DNA from: UBA12202 sp049595035
GTDB lineage: Bacteria; Pseudomonadota; Alphaproteobacteria; Puniceispirillales; UBA1172
Direction of reading: 5' to 3'
Length of the DNA stretch: 53,011 nt
NCBI GenBank assembly: GCA_049595035.1
Contig: JBMYKD010000014.1
Span: 1 to 53,011, forward strand
The translations under genes and the position numbers were made by a program. This document shows positions 25,875-35,419 of the stretch, in pieces; within the stretch, counting starts at the first letter, position 1; each line of letters starts with the position of its first letter. The notes beneath the pieces were generated by a model that made no database searches, had not been told where the DNA came from, and worked only from the letters and a program-made list of their open reading frames with translations.

Positions 25875-27731
25875 ATGATGCTAACCATTTCTAATATTTC
25901 ATTTGCCATTGAGGGCAAGCCACTGTTTGAAGGCGCATCTGCAAATATACCCACTGGACATAAAGTCGGGATTGTTGGCCGGAATGGTACGGGCAAGACG
26001 ACGCTGTTCCATTTGATCAGGAATATCTATCAGCTCGATTCCGGGTCAATTGATATGCCCAGTTATTTTCGGATTGGGGGTGTGGAACAGGAAGCACCTG
26101 CCAATGATATGTCATTACTGGATACGGTGCTTGCCGCGGATGAAGAACGGGCAACGCTTCTGGCAGAGGCGGAAGCCGCCGCAGAACCAGAACGTCTGGC
26201 AGAAATCTATCAGCGTTTGAGCGATATTGATGCCTATTCAGCCGAAGCACGGGCTGCATCCATTCTGGCCGGGCTGGGGTTTGATCAGAATGCACAATTG
26301 CGCCCCTGCCATGAGTTTTCAGGTGGCTGGCGGATGCGTGTTGCCCTTGCCGCAGTATTGTTTTCTCAGCCAGATTTGTTGTTGCTGGATGAACCGACTA
26401 ACTATCTTGATCTGGAAGGCGCCGTCTGGCTGGAACAGTTTCTGGCAAAATACCAGAAAACGGCATTAATTATTTCCCATGATCGTGAACTGTTAAACCG
26501 GTCAGTGACAGGAATACTGCATTTAAGCCATAAAAAGTTAAATTATTATAGCGGCAGTTATGACCAGTTTGATAATGAACGGCGTGCCAAACTAGAACAA
26601 CAGCAATCCATGAAGCGCAAGCAGGATGCTCAACGCGCCCATATAGAATCATTTGTTGAACGTTTTAGGGCCAAAGCATCAAAAGCGCGGCAGGCACAAT
26701 CACGGCTCAAACAATTAGAAAAAATGCAACCTATTGCCGCATTAACCGAAAATGCGGTGGCGGGATTTACCTTTCCCACTCCCGCAGAATTAAAACCGCC
26801 ACTTCTGGTCGTGGAAAAGGGGCAAGTGGGATATGACGGCAAGGCTGTTCTTTCTAAACTGGAATTGCGCCTTGATTCCGATGATAGAATTGCTCTGTTA
26901 GGGGCTAATGGTGAGGGCAAGTCAACTTTATCAAAATTATTTGCAGATCGTTTGCCATTGATGAATGGTCACATGTTTAAAACAAATAAATTGCGGGTTG
27001 GATTTTTTGCCCAGCATCAGCTAGATGAACTGGTTGAAGGTGATAGTGCGTATACGCATATTATGCGTTTGCGTCCTGATGATGATGAAAAAACCCTACG
27101 GGCACGATTAGGCGCTTCTGGTTTCGGGATTGATACCGCTGATCTGCCAGTTGAAAAGCTTTCTGGCGGACAGAAAGCCCGGCTGCTAATGTTGATGGCG
27201 ACAATTGATGCCCCGCATATTCTGATACTGGATGAACCGACTAATCATCTGGATATCGAAAGCCGTGAAGCATTGGTGCTAGCACTCAATGAATATGAAG
27301 GAGCCGTTATTCTTGTTAGTCATGACACGCATCTGGTTGAAACCGTGGCTGATAAATTATGGCTGGTCAAAGATGGTGTTGTGTCACCATTTGATGGTGA
27401 TATGAATGAATATAAAGCTCTGGTCATCGATGCGCATAAAAGACCAAAATCCGATAAAGAAAAACCGGCCATTCATCCGGTTGAACATAAACCAAAGATC
27501 AATATTGCACGATTGCAAAAACAAGCTGCTGATCTGGAAAAGAAAATGAAAAAATGGGCAGATATCAGACTTGAACTGGAATCTGAGATGGCGAAACCTG
27601 ATTTTTATCAGTCCCATTCCGCCGATGTCATTGCCAGCAAAACAAATGCATTATCAGAAAGCATAGCCACGCTTGAAGCCATAGAAGAAGAATGGCTGAC
27701 TATACAAAGCCAGATTGACGCGGCTAATTAA
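25875..27731 (+). CDS. ABC-F family ATPase (ribosome-associated, Uup/YheS-like)
   Basis: A 618-residue protein with two ABC ATPase domains and no membrane helices. Walker A motifs are GRNGTGKT (35-42) and GANGEGKS (about 343-350). Signatures are 'FSGGWRMRVALAAVL' and 'LSGGQKARLLML', and Walker B elements end in 'DEPTNYLDL' and 'DEPTNHLDI'. Between them is the charged helical linker that enters the ribosome E-site, and a C-terminal coiled coil (about 545-618) follows, as in YheS or Uup. Its role is to resolve stalled or slow translation. Start could be 25875 or the next codon. Confidence 0.88.
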   Translation: MMLTISNISFAIEGKPLFEGASANIPTGHKVGIVGRNGTGKTTLFHLIRNIYQLDSGSIDMPSYFRIGGVEQEAPANDMSLLDTVLAADEERATLLAEAEAAAEPERLAEIYQRLSDIDAYSAEARAASILAGLGFDQNAQLRPCHEFSGGWRMRVALAAVLFSQPDLLLLDEPTNYLDLEGAVWLEQFLAKYQKTALIISHDRELLNRSVTGILHLSHKKLNYYSGSYDQFDNERRAKLEQQQSMKRKQDAQRAHIESFVERFRAKASKARQAQSRLKQLEKMQPIAALTENAVAGFTFPTPAELKPPLLVVEKGQVGYDGKAVLSKLELRLDSDDRIALLGANGEGKSTLSKLFADRLPLMNGHMFKTNKLRVGFFAQHQLDELVEGDSAYTHIMRLRPDDDEKTLRARLGASGFGIDTADLPVEKLSGGQKARLLMLMATIDAPHILILDEPTNHLDIESREALVLALNEYEGAVILVSHDTHLVETVADKLWLVKDGVVSPFDGDMNEYKALVIDAHKRPKSDKEKPAIHPVEHKPKINIARLQKQAADLEKKMKKWADIRLELESEMAKPDFYQSHSADVIASKTNALSESIATLEAIEEEWLTIQSQIDAAN

Positions 27732-27740
27732 TCCGGATTA
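27729..27740. repeat. Palindrome covering two convergent stop codons
   Basis: TAATCCGGATTA is a perfect 12-base palindrome containing the TAA of the ABC-F gene and, on the other strand, the TAA of the PhyH-type gene. It may be a minimal bidirectional transcription end, but no T-runs follow. Confidence 0.3.
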
Positions 27741-28532
27741 GCTGTTTCCAGCAATCATTTTATATCGCTCATCAAGATATTTCTGACGTTTTAACGCATC
27801 AGGGGCGAGATTTTCGTGGGCGGGAATATCGGTTTCAAAATGATGATAGTTATCTTTTCCACGCACTAGCATGGCTGTATCCAGATCATGTTTTGTCTGG
27901 CGAACATGTGCGGCCAGATACTGAACATTCAATCCGATGCGCCGGTCATCACTGTGATTAGGCATGGATGCATGCAATGTCCAGCCATGGTGAAATGATG
28001 CTTCTCCCGGTTTTAACGGGCATAATACAGCCTTATTTTCATCCACATTATGAACGGTCTGGCTTTGTAGAAGAACATTGGTGCTATCATCGCTCACCTC
28101 ATGATCATAACGGCCTTGCATATGGCTTCCCGGTATCATCCGCATACAGCCGCTAACCTCATCAGCAATTGACAAGGCCAGCCACATAGAAACCTGATCA
28201 TCATGACTTAATCCCCAATAGGTTAAATCCTGATGCCAGCTGACATGGCTAGGGCTATGTGGTTCTTTGATAATATAGGTGCAATTATAAAGCAGAATAT
28301 CCGGGCCTATCATAGCCTCAACCAGATCAAGCACTTCCGGCCGGGTGGCCAGGGCAAGCGGGGATGTATGAATAGTGTGCATCTTGGATTGGTAATGCAG
28401 GCTTGTATTAAGCTGTTTTTCGGCATCTTCCAGTGCTTGCCGGTGATATGTTGCTTCATCGCCATTCAGAATAGGAACGCCAGAAACATAACCATCACGA
28501 TGGTAATCAGATACTAAGGCAGATATGTCCAT
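27738..28532 (-). CDS. Phytanoyl-CoA dioxygenase (PhyH) family Fe/2-oxoglutarate enzyme
   Basis: A 264-residue member of the PhyH family, which hydroxylates small organic molecules using Fe(II), O2 and 2-oxoglutarate. Iron ligands are H100 and D102 in 'SWHQDLTYWG' and H187 in 'HHGWTLHASMPNHS'; R198 should bind 2-oxoglutarate. 'GCMRMIPGSH' is a family hallmark also seen in ectoine and betaine hydroxylases. I start at the ATG at 28532, preceded by GGAG; upstream codons are not family-like. It lies just downstream of the betaine-transport group, so a quaternary or cyclic amine substrate is a reasonable guess. Confidence 0.8.
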   Translation of the reverse strand: MDISALVSDYHRDGYVSGVPILNGDEATYHRQALEDAEKQLNTSLHYQSKMHTIHTSPLALATRPEVLDLVEAMIGPDILLYNCTYIIKEPHSPSHVSWHQDLTYWGLSHDDQVSMWLALSIADEVSGCMRMIPGSHMQGRYDHEVSDDSTNVLLQSQTVHNVDENKAVLCPLKPGEASFHHGWTLHASMPNHSDDRRIGLNVQYLAAHVRQTKHDLDTAMLVRGKDNYHHFETDIPAHENLAPDALKRQKYLDERYKMIAGNS

Positions 28533-28686
28533 GAAACAGACTCCATACCATTTCATGATCATTATCAGTTTTGGGAATAACATTAATGATCAATCGGGTT
28601 CATTTCCGAAAAATGATGTAGACAAAAAAGAATAAATTCAAGTCAAAAATGAGGGATTGTTTTTTGAAAAATCTGAGTAATCTAAT

Positions 28687-29367
28687 CTAATCATTATCGA
28701 TATTGCCGGCACCGGCACCGCGGTGACGCGATAGTTCATTTTCCGGCACATAACTATTCTGTGCATAATCAAGCATCTGTTGCCAGACGCCATCATCGAT
28801 ATTAACGGCATCAGCGGTAGGTACCGCCAGTGGAGTTAAAGATGCTATGGCATCTTCTTTCTGATCTGTCGCCATATGGTCTGATCCAAGCAATGCATAT
28901 CTGCCATCAGTAAGGGGGGAAGTGTTCATCCGGATCATCTGATCTGAACATTCTGCCATAAGATTACCAGTATGGGATAGGGTCAGGATTTGCGAACTAT
29001 CATGGCGGTCTGCCATCTGATCTGATCCAAGCAATCCCATGCCTGCAATAACAAAATTGACACCATAAATCTGTCCATCCCATGCCATGTCTTCCGCTAA
29101 TATGCTGTCGATCATGACAAGTCCATATAGTGGTGCCAACAGGACTCCGCTTTCGAGTGGATTATCTTGCGCCAGTTCAGGATTGGCTTTGACCATGGCA
29201 AGGCATTCTATCAGGCTATCAGCGAAAGATAATTTTCGGCTAGCAAGCCACTGCACCATCATATTGGAATCCTTGGCCAGCCCCCATGGAACAGGATGAG
29301 AAATGGATAGCCCCCGCCAGGCTTTTTCTGTCAATCCGCCAAGTTCATTCTGTGATACAAGAGGCAT
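28687..29367 (-). CDS. DUF3726-like protein
   Basis: A 226-residue soluble protein. 'SQNELGGLTEKAWRGLSIS' with 'VPWGLAKDSNMMVQWL' resembles the DUF3726 family as I remember it; no function is established. It contains a short internal duplication, 'LLGSDQMADRHD' (about residue 113) and 'LLGSDHMATDQ' (about 157). There are no membrane helices or signal peptide. It follows the 563-residue protein gene by 39 bases on the same strand and is presumably co-expressed. No Shine-Dalgarno sequence is evident. Confidence 0.65.
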   Translation of the reverse strand: MPLVSQNELGGLTEKAWRGLSISHPVPWGLAKDSNMMVQWLASRKLSFADSLIECLAMVKANPELAQDNPLESGVLLAPLYGLVMIDSILAEDMAWDGQIYGVNFVIAGMGLLGSDQMADRHDSSQILTLSHTGNLMAECSDQMIRMNTSPLTDGRYALLGSDHMATDQKEDAIASLTPLAVPTADAVNIDDGVWQQMLDYAQNSYVPENELSRHRGAGAGNIDND

Positions 29368-29406
29368 AACATTCGCTTCGATGTGCTGGCAGGTTCATTC
29401 AGTCGT

Positions 29407-31098
29407 TCAGGCAAGTGCAGAAAACAACCAGTTATCAGAGATATCATCCGTGATTTCATCAATCAGGGGGGCACCCTGAAACAGACAAATCCGCGTCCAT
29501 AAATCAGATTTAGGATCAAATTTGGATGCACCAAAGAAACTAAGCTTACAACGAAGCATATCAATCGGTCGGGTTGTATCCGCTACCAGATTGTCACGGA
29601 TCTCACCATAAGGGGCATTAACCGTGATCAGCACCCGGTTAAGAATAAAACGGTGCTGTGGATATGCCATCATAAAACGTGGCAAGCTCATGTCCTGATC
29701 AACATCAGCCAGATCACGCATAGCGGATTGAAGCTGTCGTGGTATATCAAACGGCATTTCCCGTTCGGCACCGTCTTCTTCATACCGCTTACCTAATCGG
29801 GGTTCCAGTTTTGCCGCTGACGTGTACCAGAATACGTCAGACTGCTTAGGATCATTCAAATCCAGTGTCAGGGCCCAGTGATAATCACGGGTTATCCAGC
29901 CTATCATTTCATTAACTCGGCACGATTTCGCTGCCATTGGCCGTTCGATAGCCGACATATCTGAACACAAATGATCAATATCATCGCCAAATGGTTCCAT
30001 TAGAATGGAATGCAGCATTTCTTCGGCTTCGATAGACAGGCTATGATGCGCCCATTGGCATATAGACTTTAATGGATAAGGCTGTTGCCAGTTTTGTGAC
30101 TGGTTAAGCCATGCGATCACATCCTGCCATTCTGTTTCCAGTTGTGTGATCCGATCCATTTGTATCTGATCATCAACACGCCATTCCGCTATATAGGCGG
30201 CCGCCCGTGTAGCCAGAGCCCTGATAGATTGGATATCTTCCTCAGATATATCCGGTTTTGATCTGATGATAGCAATCGCTTTCTCACGGGTTCTGATCCA
30301 GTTGTTAAGCAAGGCAGGGTGATTGACCAGAAATGGTGCCATGCCAAGGCCGGTTGAATTACCAACGCCCATATGCCGCGCCAGCTTGCGATCCAGTGAA
30401 ACAGCCTTATCACCGCCTCTGACCTGCGCCATATGTTCAATCCATTTTAGCGAAAACGACCGGATCAGATAAACACTTAACATTTCAGCCTGAAAAGGTT
30501 CCATCATTCCGTTGCGATTGGCGATCCGGTTTCTGTCGGCAATACCGAACTTGCCATTCCCATAGACGGCAGTCGTGCGCATAACATAACCGACATCATT
30601 AATCATCTTGGGATCAGGTTGCCTGCCGCAAGCCAGGGCTTCAACCACATGATGAAAGAGGCGCATGGATTTATTGGCGCGGCTAAGGGATAGCTGTTCA
30701 GGCATTTGCCGTCCGGCTTCCTGAACTGGCACAGTCTTTTCCATCTTTTTGATCTGATCCAGACTTGGTTCGCCATCAAAAAGGGTGAAGGTAGCATCCC
30801 ATGCTTCGGCAATGACCCTATCGCTTCGCATATCATCATCAATATGATGACAGAATGCGACCAGTGAATAGGTATGGTCAGGGGTTTTTGCCCTGATTAC
30901 CGCATAGCCGAACCCGTTTTCATCCAGTTCAAAACGGGGAAAATCAACCTGCCATTGTTCCTGTTTCATCCGGCGGGTTAACTGCCGCGCAAATGATAAC
31001 CGCATAGGATGAAACGAACCCATACGTTCCAGTCGCATCACATCTTCTGGCTGGCGCATAGCGGCAATATTCTGATCCTGATATGACCGTTTTTCCAT
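29407..31098 (-). CDS. Conserved-looking 563-residue protein of unknown function
   Basis: I do not recognise this protein. It is soluble, with no signal peptide or membrane helix, rich in Trp, Arg and Met, and mainly helical in the middle. A cluster 'MRTTAVYGNGKFGIADRNRI' (about 182-201) and 'GVGNSTGLGMAPFLVNHPAL' (about 249-268) look like conserved glycine-rich functional loops. It sits between the dipeptidase-like gene and the DUF3726-like gene in the betaine-transport group, so it may process the imported compound. The ribosome site is weak. Confidence 0.6.
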   Translation of the reverse strand: MEKRSYQDQNIAAMRQPEDVMRLERMGSFHPMRLSFARQLTRRMKQEQWQVDFPRFELDENGFGYAVIRAKTPDHTYSLVAFCHHIDDDMRSDRVIAEAWDATFTLFDGEPSLDQIKKMEKTVPVQEAGRQMPEQLSLSRANKSMRLFHHVVEALACGRQPDPKMINDVGYVMRTTAVYGNGKFGIADRNRIANRNGMMEPFQAEMLSVYLIRSFSLKWIEHMAQVRGGDKAVSLDRKLARHMGVGNSTGLGMAPFLVNHPALLNNWIRTREKAIAIIRSKPDISEEDIQSIRALATRAAAYIAEWRVDDQIQMDRITQLETEWQDVIAWLNQSQNWQQPYPLKSICQWAHHSLSIEAEEMLHSILMEPFGDDIDHLCSDMSAIERPMAAKSCRVNEMIGWITRDYHWALTLDLNDPKQSDVFWYTSAAKLEPRLGKRYEEDGAEREMPFDIPRQLQSAMRDLADVDQDMSLPRFMMAYPQHRFILNRVLITVNAPYGEIRDNLVADTTRPIDMLRCKLSFFGASKFDPKSDLWTRICLFQGAPLIDEITDDISDNWLFSALA

Positions 31099-31199
31099 AT
31101 TCTGCCACTTTCGGGTTTGAATGTGATTTTTGATGTATTAAAGAAATATAATGTTACCCTTAATTATTAGCATAACATCCCTTTATTATTTATCTGGAT

Positions 31200-32171
31200 T
31201 TAGGCGGCTGTAAAGGACTTTTCATAAAAGTTAAGCCAGTTTTCACCTAGTATTTTCTTTATGTCCTGATCCGAAAAACCATATTGCTTCAACCCGTCAG
31301 CAATATGTTGCCAGTCCCGATTATCCTGAAACCAGCTTGGCATAGGCGGGAACCCTGCCTGACTAGCTGATCCTTCTCCATAATCTATCGTTTTCGTCCA
31401 GCGGCCAACGCGCATCCACTCAACAATACTGTCTGGTTGATCCTGACAAAGATCGGTGCCCATACCAATGTGATCAATGCCCATCATTTCAGCTGTTCTG
31501 GCAATCATCTCACAAAAGGAATCAAGACTACATGCACTGCCATCTTTCAGATGATGTGGATACAGCGAAAACCCAAGCATACCACCACTTTCAGCCAATG
31601 CTTTGAGGACGTTATCAGATTTATTGCGCTTTGCGCTATGCCAGAAAGCCGGATTAGCATGACTAATCACAATTGGTCTATCGGAATAGGATATGGCTTC
31701 CATAGTCGACAATTCAGCAGAATGGGACATATCAACAACTAGCCCGACTCTATTCATTTCCCGAACGACTTCTTTGCCCATACGGGTTAGTCCGGTGTCA
31801 TCTTCTTCATAGCATCCTGTTGCTAGCAGGGACTGATTATTATAGGTCAGTTGCATAAACCGGACACCAAGACGATGCAACACTTCAACTAATCCAATGT
31901 CATCTTCGATAGGTGAGGGGTTCTGAAGTCCGAAAATGACAGCTGTTTTCCCAGCGGCTTTTGCATCGCGGACATCTTTAGCGGTATGTGCCTGAACAAT
32001 GCGATCAGGATAATCTTCAAACCACCGGTTCCATGCCTCGATATTCAACACCGTTTCACGAAAATTCTCATGATAAGCAATGGTAACATGTACGGCATCT
32101 ACGCCGCCTTCTGCCCATTGCTGGAAAATCTTTGGCGACCATCGGCAATATTGCAAACAATCAATCAGCAT
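31200..32171 (-). CDS. M19 (renal/membrane dipeptidase) family protein
   Basis: A 323-residue TIM-barrel protein of peptidase family M19. 'LVVDMSHSA' (H150) and 'VISHANPAFWHS' (H171) match the second metal site and 'GIDHIGMGTDLCQDQP' the substrate-side Asp. The N-terminal metal motif HxD is replaced by 'MLIDCLQY', and the bridging-Glu region reads 'GLQNPSPIEDD', so the usual two-zinc centre looks incomplete. The protein may have one metal or another reaction. It has no export signal. Its ATG follows the proV stop by two bases, so it is translated with the transporter and likely acts on what is imported. Confidence 0.75.
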   Translation of the reverse strand: MLIDCLQYCRWSPKIFQQWAEGGVDAVHVTIAYHENFRETVLNIEAWNRWFEDYPDRIVQAHTAKDVRDAKAAGKTAVIFGLQNPSPIEDDIGLVEVLHRLGVRFMQLTYNNQSLLATGCYEEDDTGLTRMGKEVVREMNRVGLVVDMSHSAELSTMEAISYSDRPIVISHANPAFWHSAKRNKSDNVLKALAESGGMLGFSLYPHHLKDGSACSLDSFCEMIARTAEMMGIDHIGMGTDLCQDQPDSIVEWMRVGRWTKTIDYGEGSASQAGFPPMPSWFQDNRDWQHIADGLKQYGFSDQDIKKILGENWLNFYEKSFTAA

Positions 32172-32173
32172 GG

Positions 32174-33244
32174 CTATTTTGCTCTGCGTTTTTCGGTGAG
32201 ATTATAACGTACCAATGCCTTATAGACTTGTGTCATTTCAATATGACCAACCGTTTTATTATTTTCGGTAACGCCGTAAACATGATCAATCGCTCCATCA
32301 GCCTGTGCAATCAGCATTTCAAGTGATTGTTTGGCATCAATAGTACCAGCAATTTTCTTTTTTGTTTTTGTGGGTTTCATGACTGACCCGACGCGCAAAA
32401 CCCGCGCACGGTTAATATCGCTGACGAACTCTTCGATATATGGGTCTGTCGGATTAAGAATGATATGCTGGGGGTTACCCTGTTGAACAACAAATCCGTC
32501 TTTTAGCACAACCAGATGATCAGCAAGTTTCAATGCTTCATCCAGATCATGCGTGATAAAGATGATGGTCTTATGCAAATCTTCCTGCAGATCAAGAAGC
32601 AAGTCCTGCATAGATGTCCGAATTAAAGGGTCAAGAGCAGAAAAAGCTTCATCCATCAGCATGAAGTCAGCATTCGAGGTCAGGGCGCGAGCGATACCAA
32701 CACGTTGCTGCATGCCACCAGATAACTGATGGGGATAGGCATCTTCAAATCCGTCTAGCTCAACCCGAGATAACCAATATCGGGCTTCTTTTTCCGCTTT
32801 GCCCAGGTCTTCGTTGCGTACGATAGGGGCGAGCATGGTATTCTGCAAAACGGTGCGATGGGGGAGCAATGCAAATTTCTGGAATACCATGGACATGCGG
32901 GTTTGCCGCAATTGACGCAATTTGTCTTCTGGTAGATCAAGGATATTTTCCCCATCCAGCAGAATTTCCCCTGCTGTTGGTTCAATCAGGCGATTGATAT
33001 GCCTGATCAATGTTGATTTACCTGATCCGGACAAGCCCATAATAACGGTTATCTTGCCAGACTGAATATCCACATTAATATTGTTCAGGCCAATGACATG
33101 GCCAGTTTTCTGTTGAACGTCAGCCTTATCAATGCCGTCATGCAATTGTGGTAAAACTGATTGTGGATTATCCCCAAAAATCTTGAACAGATTACGGATG
33201 GAAATGGCAATATCAGAAGATGTATCAGAATGTGATGTTGTCAT
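32174..33244 (-). CDS. proV: Glycine betaine/proline betaine-type ABC transporter ATPase ProV
   Basis: A 356-residue ATPase. Walker A 'GLSGSGKSTLIRHINRL', signature 'LSGGMQQRVGIARAL', Walker B 'ADFMLMDEAFSALDP'; 'VFQKFALLPHRTVLQN' is the ProV-type Q-loop. A degenerate CBS-like tail (about 295-350) may sense ionic strength. I take the ATG at 33244 because AGGAC lies eight bases before it; an upstream ATG at 33262 would overlap proW by eight bases and has no ribosome site. It is part of proX-proW-proV transcribed leftward. Confidence 0.9.
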   Translation of the reverse strand: MTTSHSDTSSDIAISIRNLFKIFGDNPQSVLPQLHDGIDKADVQQKTGHVIGLNNINVDIQSGKITVIMGLSGSGKSTLIRHINRLIEPTAGEILLDGENILDLPEDKLRQLRQTRMSMVFQKFALLPHRTVLQNTMLAPIVRNEDLGKAEKEARYWLSRVELDGFEDAYPHQLSGGMQQRVGIARALTSNADFMLMDEAFSALDPLIRTSMQDLLLDLQEDLHKTIIFITHDLDEALKLADHLVVLKDGFVVQQGNPQHIILNPTDPYIEEFVSDINRARVLRVGSVMKPTKTKKKIAGTIDAKQSLEMLIAQADGAIDHVYGVTENNKTVGHIEMTQVYKALVRYNLTEKRRAK

Positions 33245-33254
33245 GATGTCTGTC

Positions 33255-34268
33255 CTAGCCATTATAGGTTTTGTTCATCCGCGCGAGGGCAGATTTTGAA
33301 ACGCGATCCAGAATAATAGCAAGCAGGACAATACCGATGCCGGCCATAAAGCCCACCCCAAGACGCAGGTTATTGATACCGTCCAGAACAAGAGTGCCCA
33401 GACCGGGTGCAGATACTAGTGATGCAATAACAACCATTGCCAGACTCATCATAATTGTCTGGTTAACCCCGGCCATGATATTGGGCATGGCAAGCGGTAT
33501 CTGAACATTAAACAGCAATTGCCGTTTCGTCATGCCATAGGCATTCGCCGCTTCAATCACATCTTTATCAACCAGTCGGATGCCTAAATCGGTAAGCCGG
33601 ATGACCGGAACAATGGCATAAAGAATAATGGCAAGACCATATAATTTGGGTTCCGTAATCTTAAAGATAAAGATAAGCGGGATAAGATAAACAAAAGTTG
33701 GTAATGTCTGTAACATATCCAGAATAGGGATTAGCATACGTTGGAAGGTATTGCTTCTAGCCATCAGAATCCCGGTTGGTACCCCGATCACTACACATAA
33801 CATGGTACAGACAAAAATAATTGATAGCGTCTGCATGGCATAAGAATAATGGTCAGTGGCCAGATAGAACATAATGCAGGCAACGACAAAAGATGTGATT
33901 TTCCATGAACGGGCAGACCACTGAACCGCCACAACAAACAGGGGAAGCAATATCCACCAAGGCATATTTGTAAAGACATATAAAGCGGCATCAAGCATCC
34001 ATGATAATGGTTGCGTGATGGGATCAAGAATGACCCGCAATGATGGTCGGATATATAGAAATCCATCTTCTAATGCCGCGGTTAGATCACGCGATTGGGG
34101 AATGGCACTACATGCTTTATGTAAATTATCCAGTGATGGAAACGGAATATCCCACCAGGCTGTTTCTTCGGCTTTAAGATTTTTCAGACTAATCAGAGAT
34201 TTCTGTTTTCCCGCCTCACACCAGTCCGAAAGGCCCAGAAAACTGAATATATTTTCAAATGCCGCCAT
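33255..34268 (-). CDS. proW: Glycine betaine-type ABC transporter permease ProW
   Basis: A 337-residue permease with a 90-residue cytoplasmic N-terminal region and about seven helices. 'VIGVPTGILMARSNTFQRML', 'LPTFVYLIPLIFIFKI' and 'EAANAYGMTKRQLLFNVQIPLAMP' (the ATPase-docking loop, residues about 245-268, shown in part) are ProW features. The ATG at 34268 follows GGGGAGGA. A strong terminator-like hairpin stands between it and proX, so proW should be made in smaller amounts. Confidence 0.9.
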   Translation of the reverse strand: MAAFENIFSFLGLSDWCEAGKQKSLISLKNLKAEETAWWDIPFPSLDNLHKACSAIPQSRDLTAALEDGFLYIRPSLRVILDPITQPLSWMLDAALYVFTNMPWWILLPLFVVAVQWSARSWKITSFVVACIMFYLATDHYSYAMQTLSIIFVCTMLCVVIGVPTGILMARSNTFQRMLIPILDMLQTLPTFVYLIPLIFIFKITEPKLYGLAIILYAIVPVIRLTDLGIRLVDKDVIEAANAYGMTKRQLLFNVQIPLAMPNIMAGVNQTIMMSLAMVVIASLVSAPGLGTLVLDGINNLRLGVGFMAGIGIVLLAIILDRVSKSALARMNKTYNG

Positions 34269-34339
34269 GATATCCAATCCTCCCCATAAAAGAATGGGTG
34301 TTTTATTTAGGGATTCTTATGCTTTTTGGTAAATATATT

Positions 34340-34370
34340 AAAAAACTGGAACAGAGTTTATCTGTTCCAG
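34340..34370 (-). terminator. Strong intrinsic terminator/attenuator between proX and proW
   Basis: CTGGAACAGA and TCTGTTCCAG form a perfect ten-base-pair stem with a five-base loop. In the leftward direction six T follow at once. It lies 17 bases after the proX stop. Partial read-through would supply proW, proV and the genes beyond. Confidence 0.85.
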
Positions 34371-34386
34371 TGCTAGATTTTGAGTT

Positions 34387-35361
34387 TTACAGCAGTGCTT
34401 CCAGCTTTGCTTTTGCGTCGTCATTGACCCAGCCCATAACCATATCGGTATAATTGGTCAGAACCCATGCCGCTGCTTCATCGGCAGACGCATTATTAGC
34501 TTCTTTCCATGCCAGCATCTTGCTCATGACATCGTTAGGATAGCTCATATTCTGGATGAACTTGAATACTTCCGGTTCACGATTAGCAAGATCAGCAGTC
34601 ACAGCATTAACAACAGGTGCTGATGGGAACCCAGATACGCCAAGCGCATTTTCAGGAGAATCGGCATTCTGGTTGATAGCATGCTGTTCAGCATCTACGT
34701 CACCGATATCAACCTTAGTCATTTCATACTTGCCAAGAACCGCTGTCGGGCCCCAGTAATAGCCAAACCAAGGGGCATCATCGGCGAAAGCTGATGCAAT
34801 TGATGCACCCAGATTTGCACCTGAGCCGTGATCAAACACTTCAACGCCTTTGGCTTCAAGCTGGTGAACGATTTTCAGATTATCATTAACAATCCGGCAA
34901 CCCCAACCAACAGGACAGTTATGGAAACGTCCGCCAACAAGCTCAGGATTGGCAAGAATGCCTTCCAGTGTTTTCAGCTCTGGATGTTCATTGACCAGGC
35001 TGGTTGGAATCCACCAGCCTTCTTCACCACCATTCTGGAATACATCAGATGCAGTGATAATTTTACCAGCTTCTTCAAGCTCTTTATATACCGTGGCTGA
35101 GTTTACCCAGACCTCCGGAACAATATCCGGCTGGCCATTTTCAGCTAGTGAGGTAACGGCAGGAACTGTATCTGTTGGCACTACTGAAACCGTGCATCCA
35201 TAACCCTGTTCCAGCACAAAAGAAGCAAGGGCTGTAATGCTCTCACCAGATGCCCAACCCATCGCACCAATACTGACTTCACCGCAATCTGCTTTTGCAA
35301 CATTGGACATCATACCGACGCCAATCGCTGCACCCATTACGCTCATTAAAACTTTCTTCAT
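34387..35361 (-). CDS. proX: Glycine betaine-type periplasmic binding protein ProX
   Basis: A 324-residue exported binding protein. The signal peptide (about 1-24) ends 'SNVAKA' before 'DCGEVSIGAMGW'. The mature part is of the OpuAC/ProX type, with several tryptophans ('AMGWASGES', 'EEGWWIPTSL', 'WFGYYWGP') suited to a cation-pi box for a quaternary ammonium group. Two Cys in 'HNCPVGWGCRIV' may form a disulfide. The ATG at 35361 is preferred because GGAGGA precedes it and the signal peptide starts there; the frame is open further upstream into the FAD oxidoreductase gene but that is overlap. Confidence 0.9.
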   Translation of the reverse strand: MKKVLMSVMGAAIGVGMMSNVAKADCGEVSIGAMGWASGESITALASFVLEQGYGCTVSVVPTDTVPAVTSLAENGQPDIVPEVWVNSATVYKELEEAGKIITASDVFQNGGEEGWWIPTSLVNEHPELKTLEGILANPELVGGRFHNCPVGWGCRIVNDNLKIVHQLEAKGVEVFDHGSGANLGASIASAFADDAPWFGYYWGPTAVLGKYEMTKVDIGDVDAEQHAINQNADSPENALGVSGFPSAPVVNAVTADLANREPEVFKFIQNMSYPNDVMSKMLAWKEANNASADEAAAWVLTNYTDMVMGWVNDDAKAKLEALL

Positions 35362-35419
35362 ACGTTCCTCCGTAAAAAATGGTGAATTAAATATAACAAA
35401 ACACATAGCCTCACCAAGC

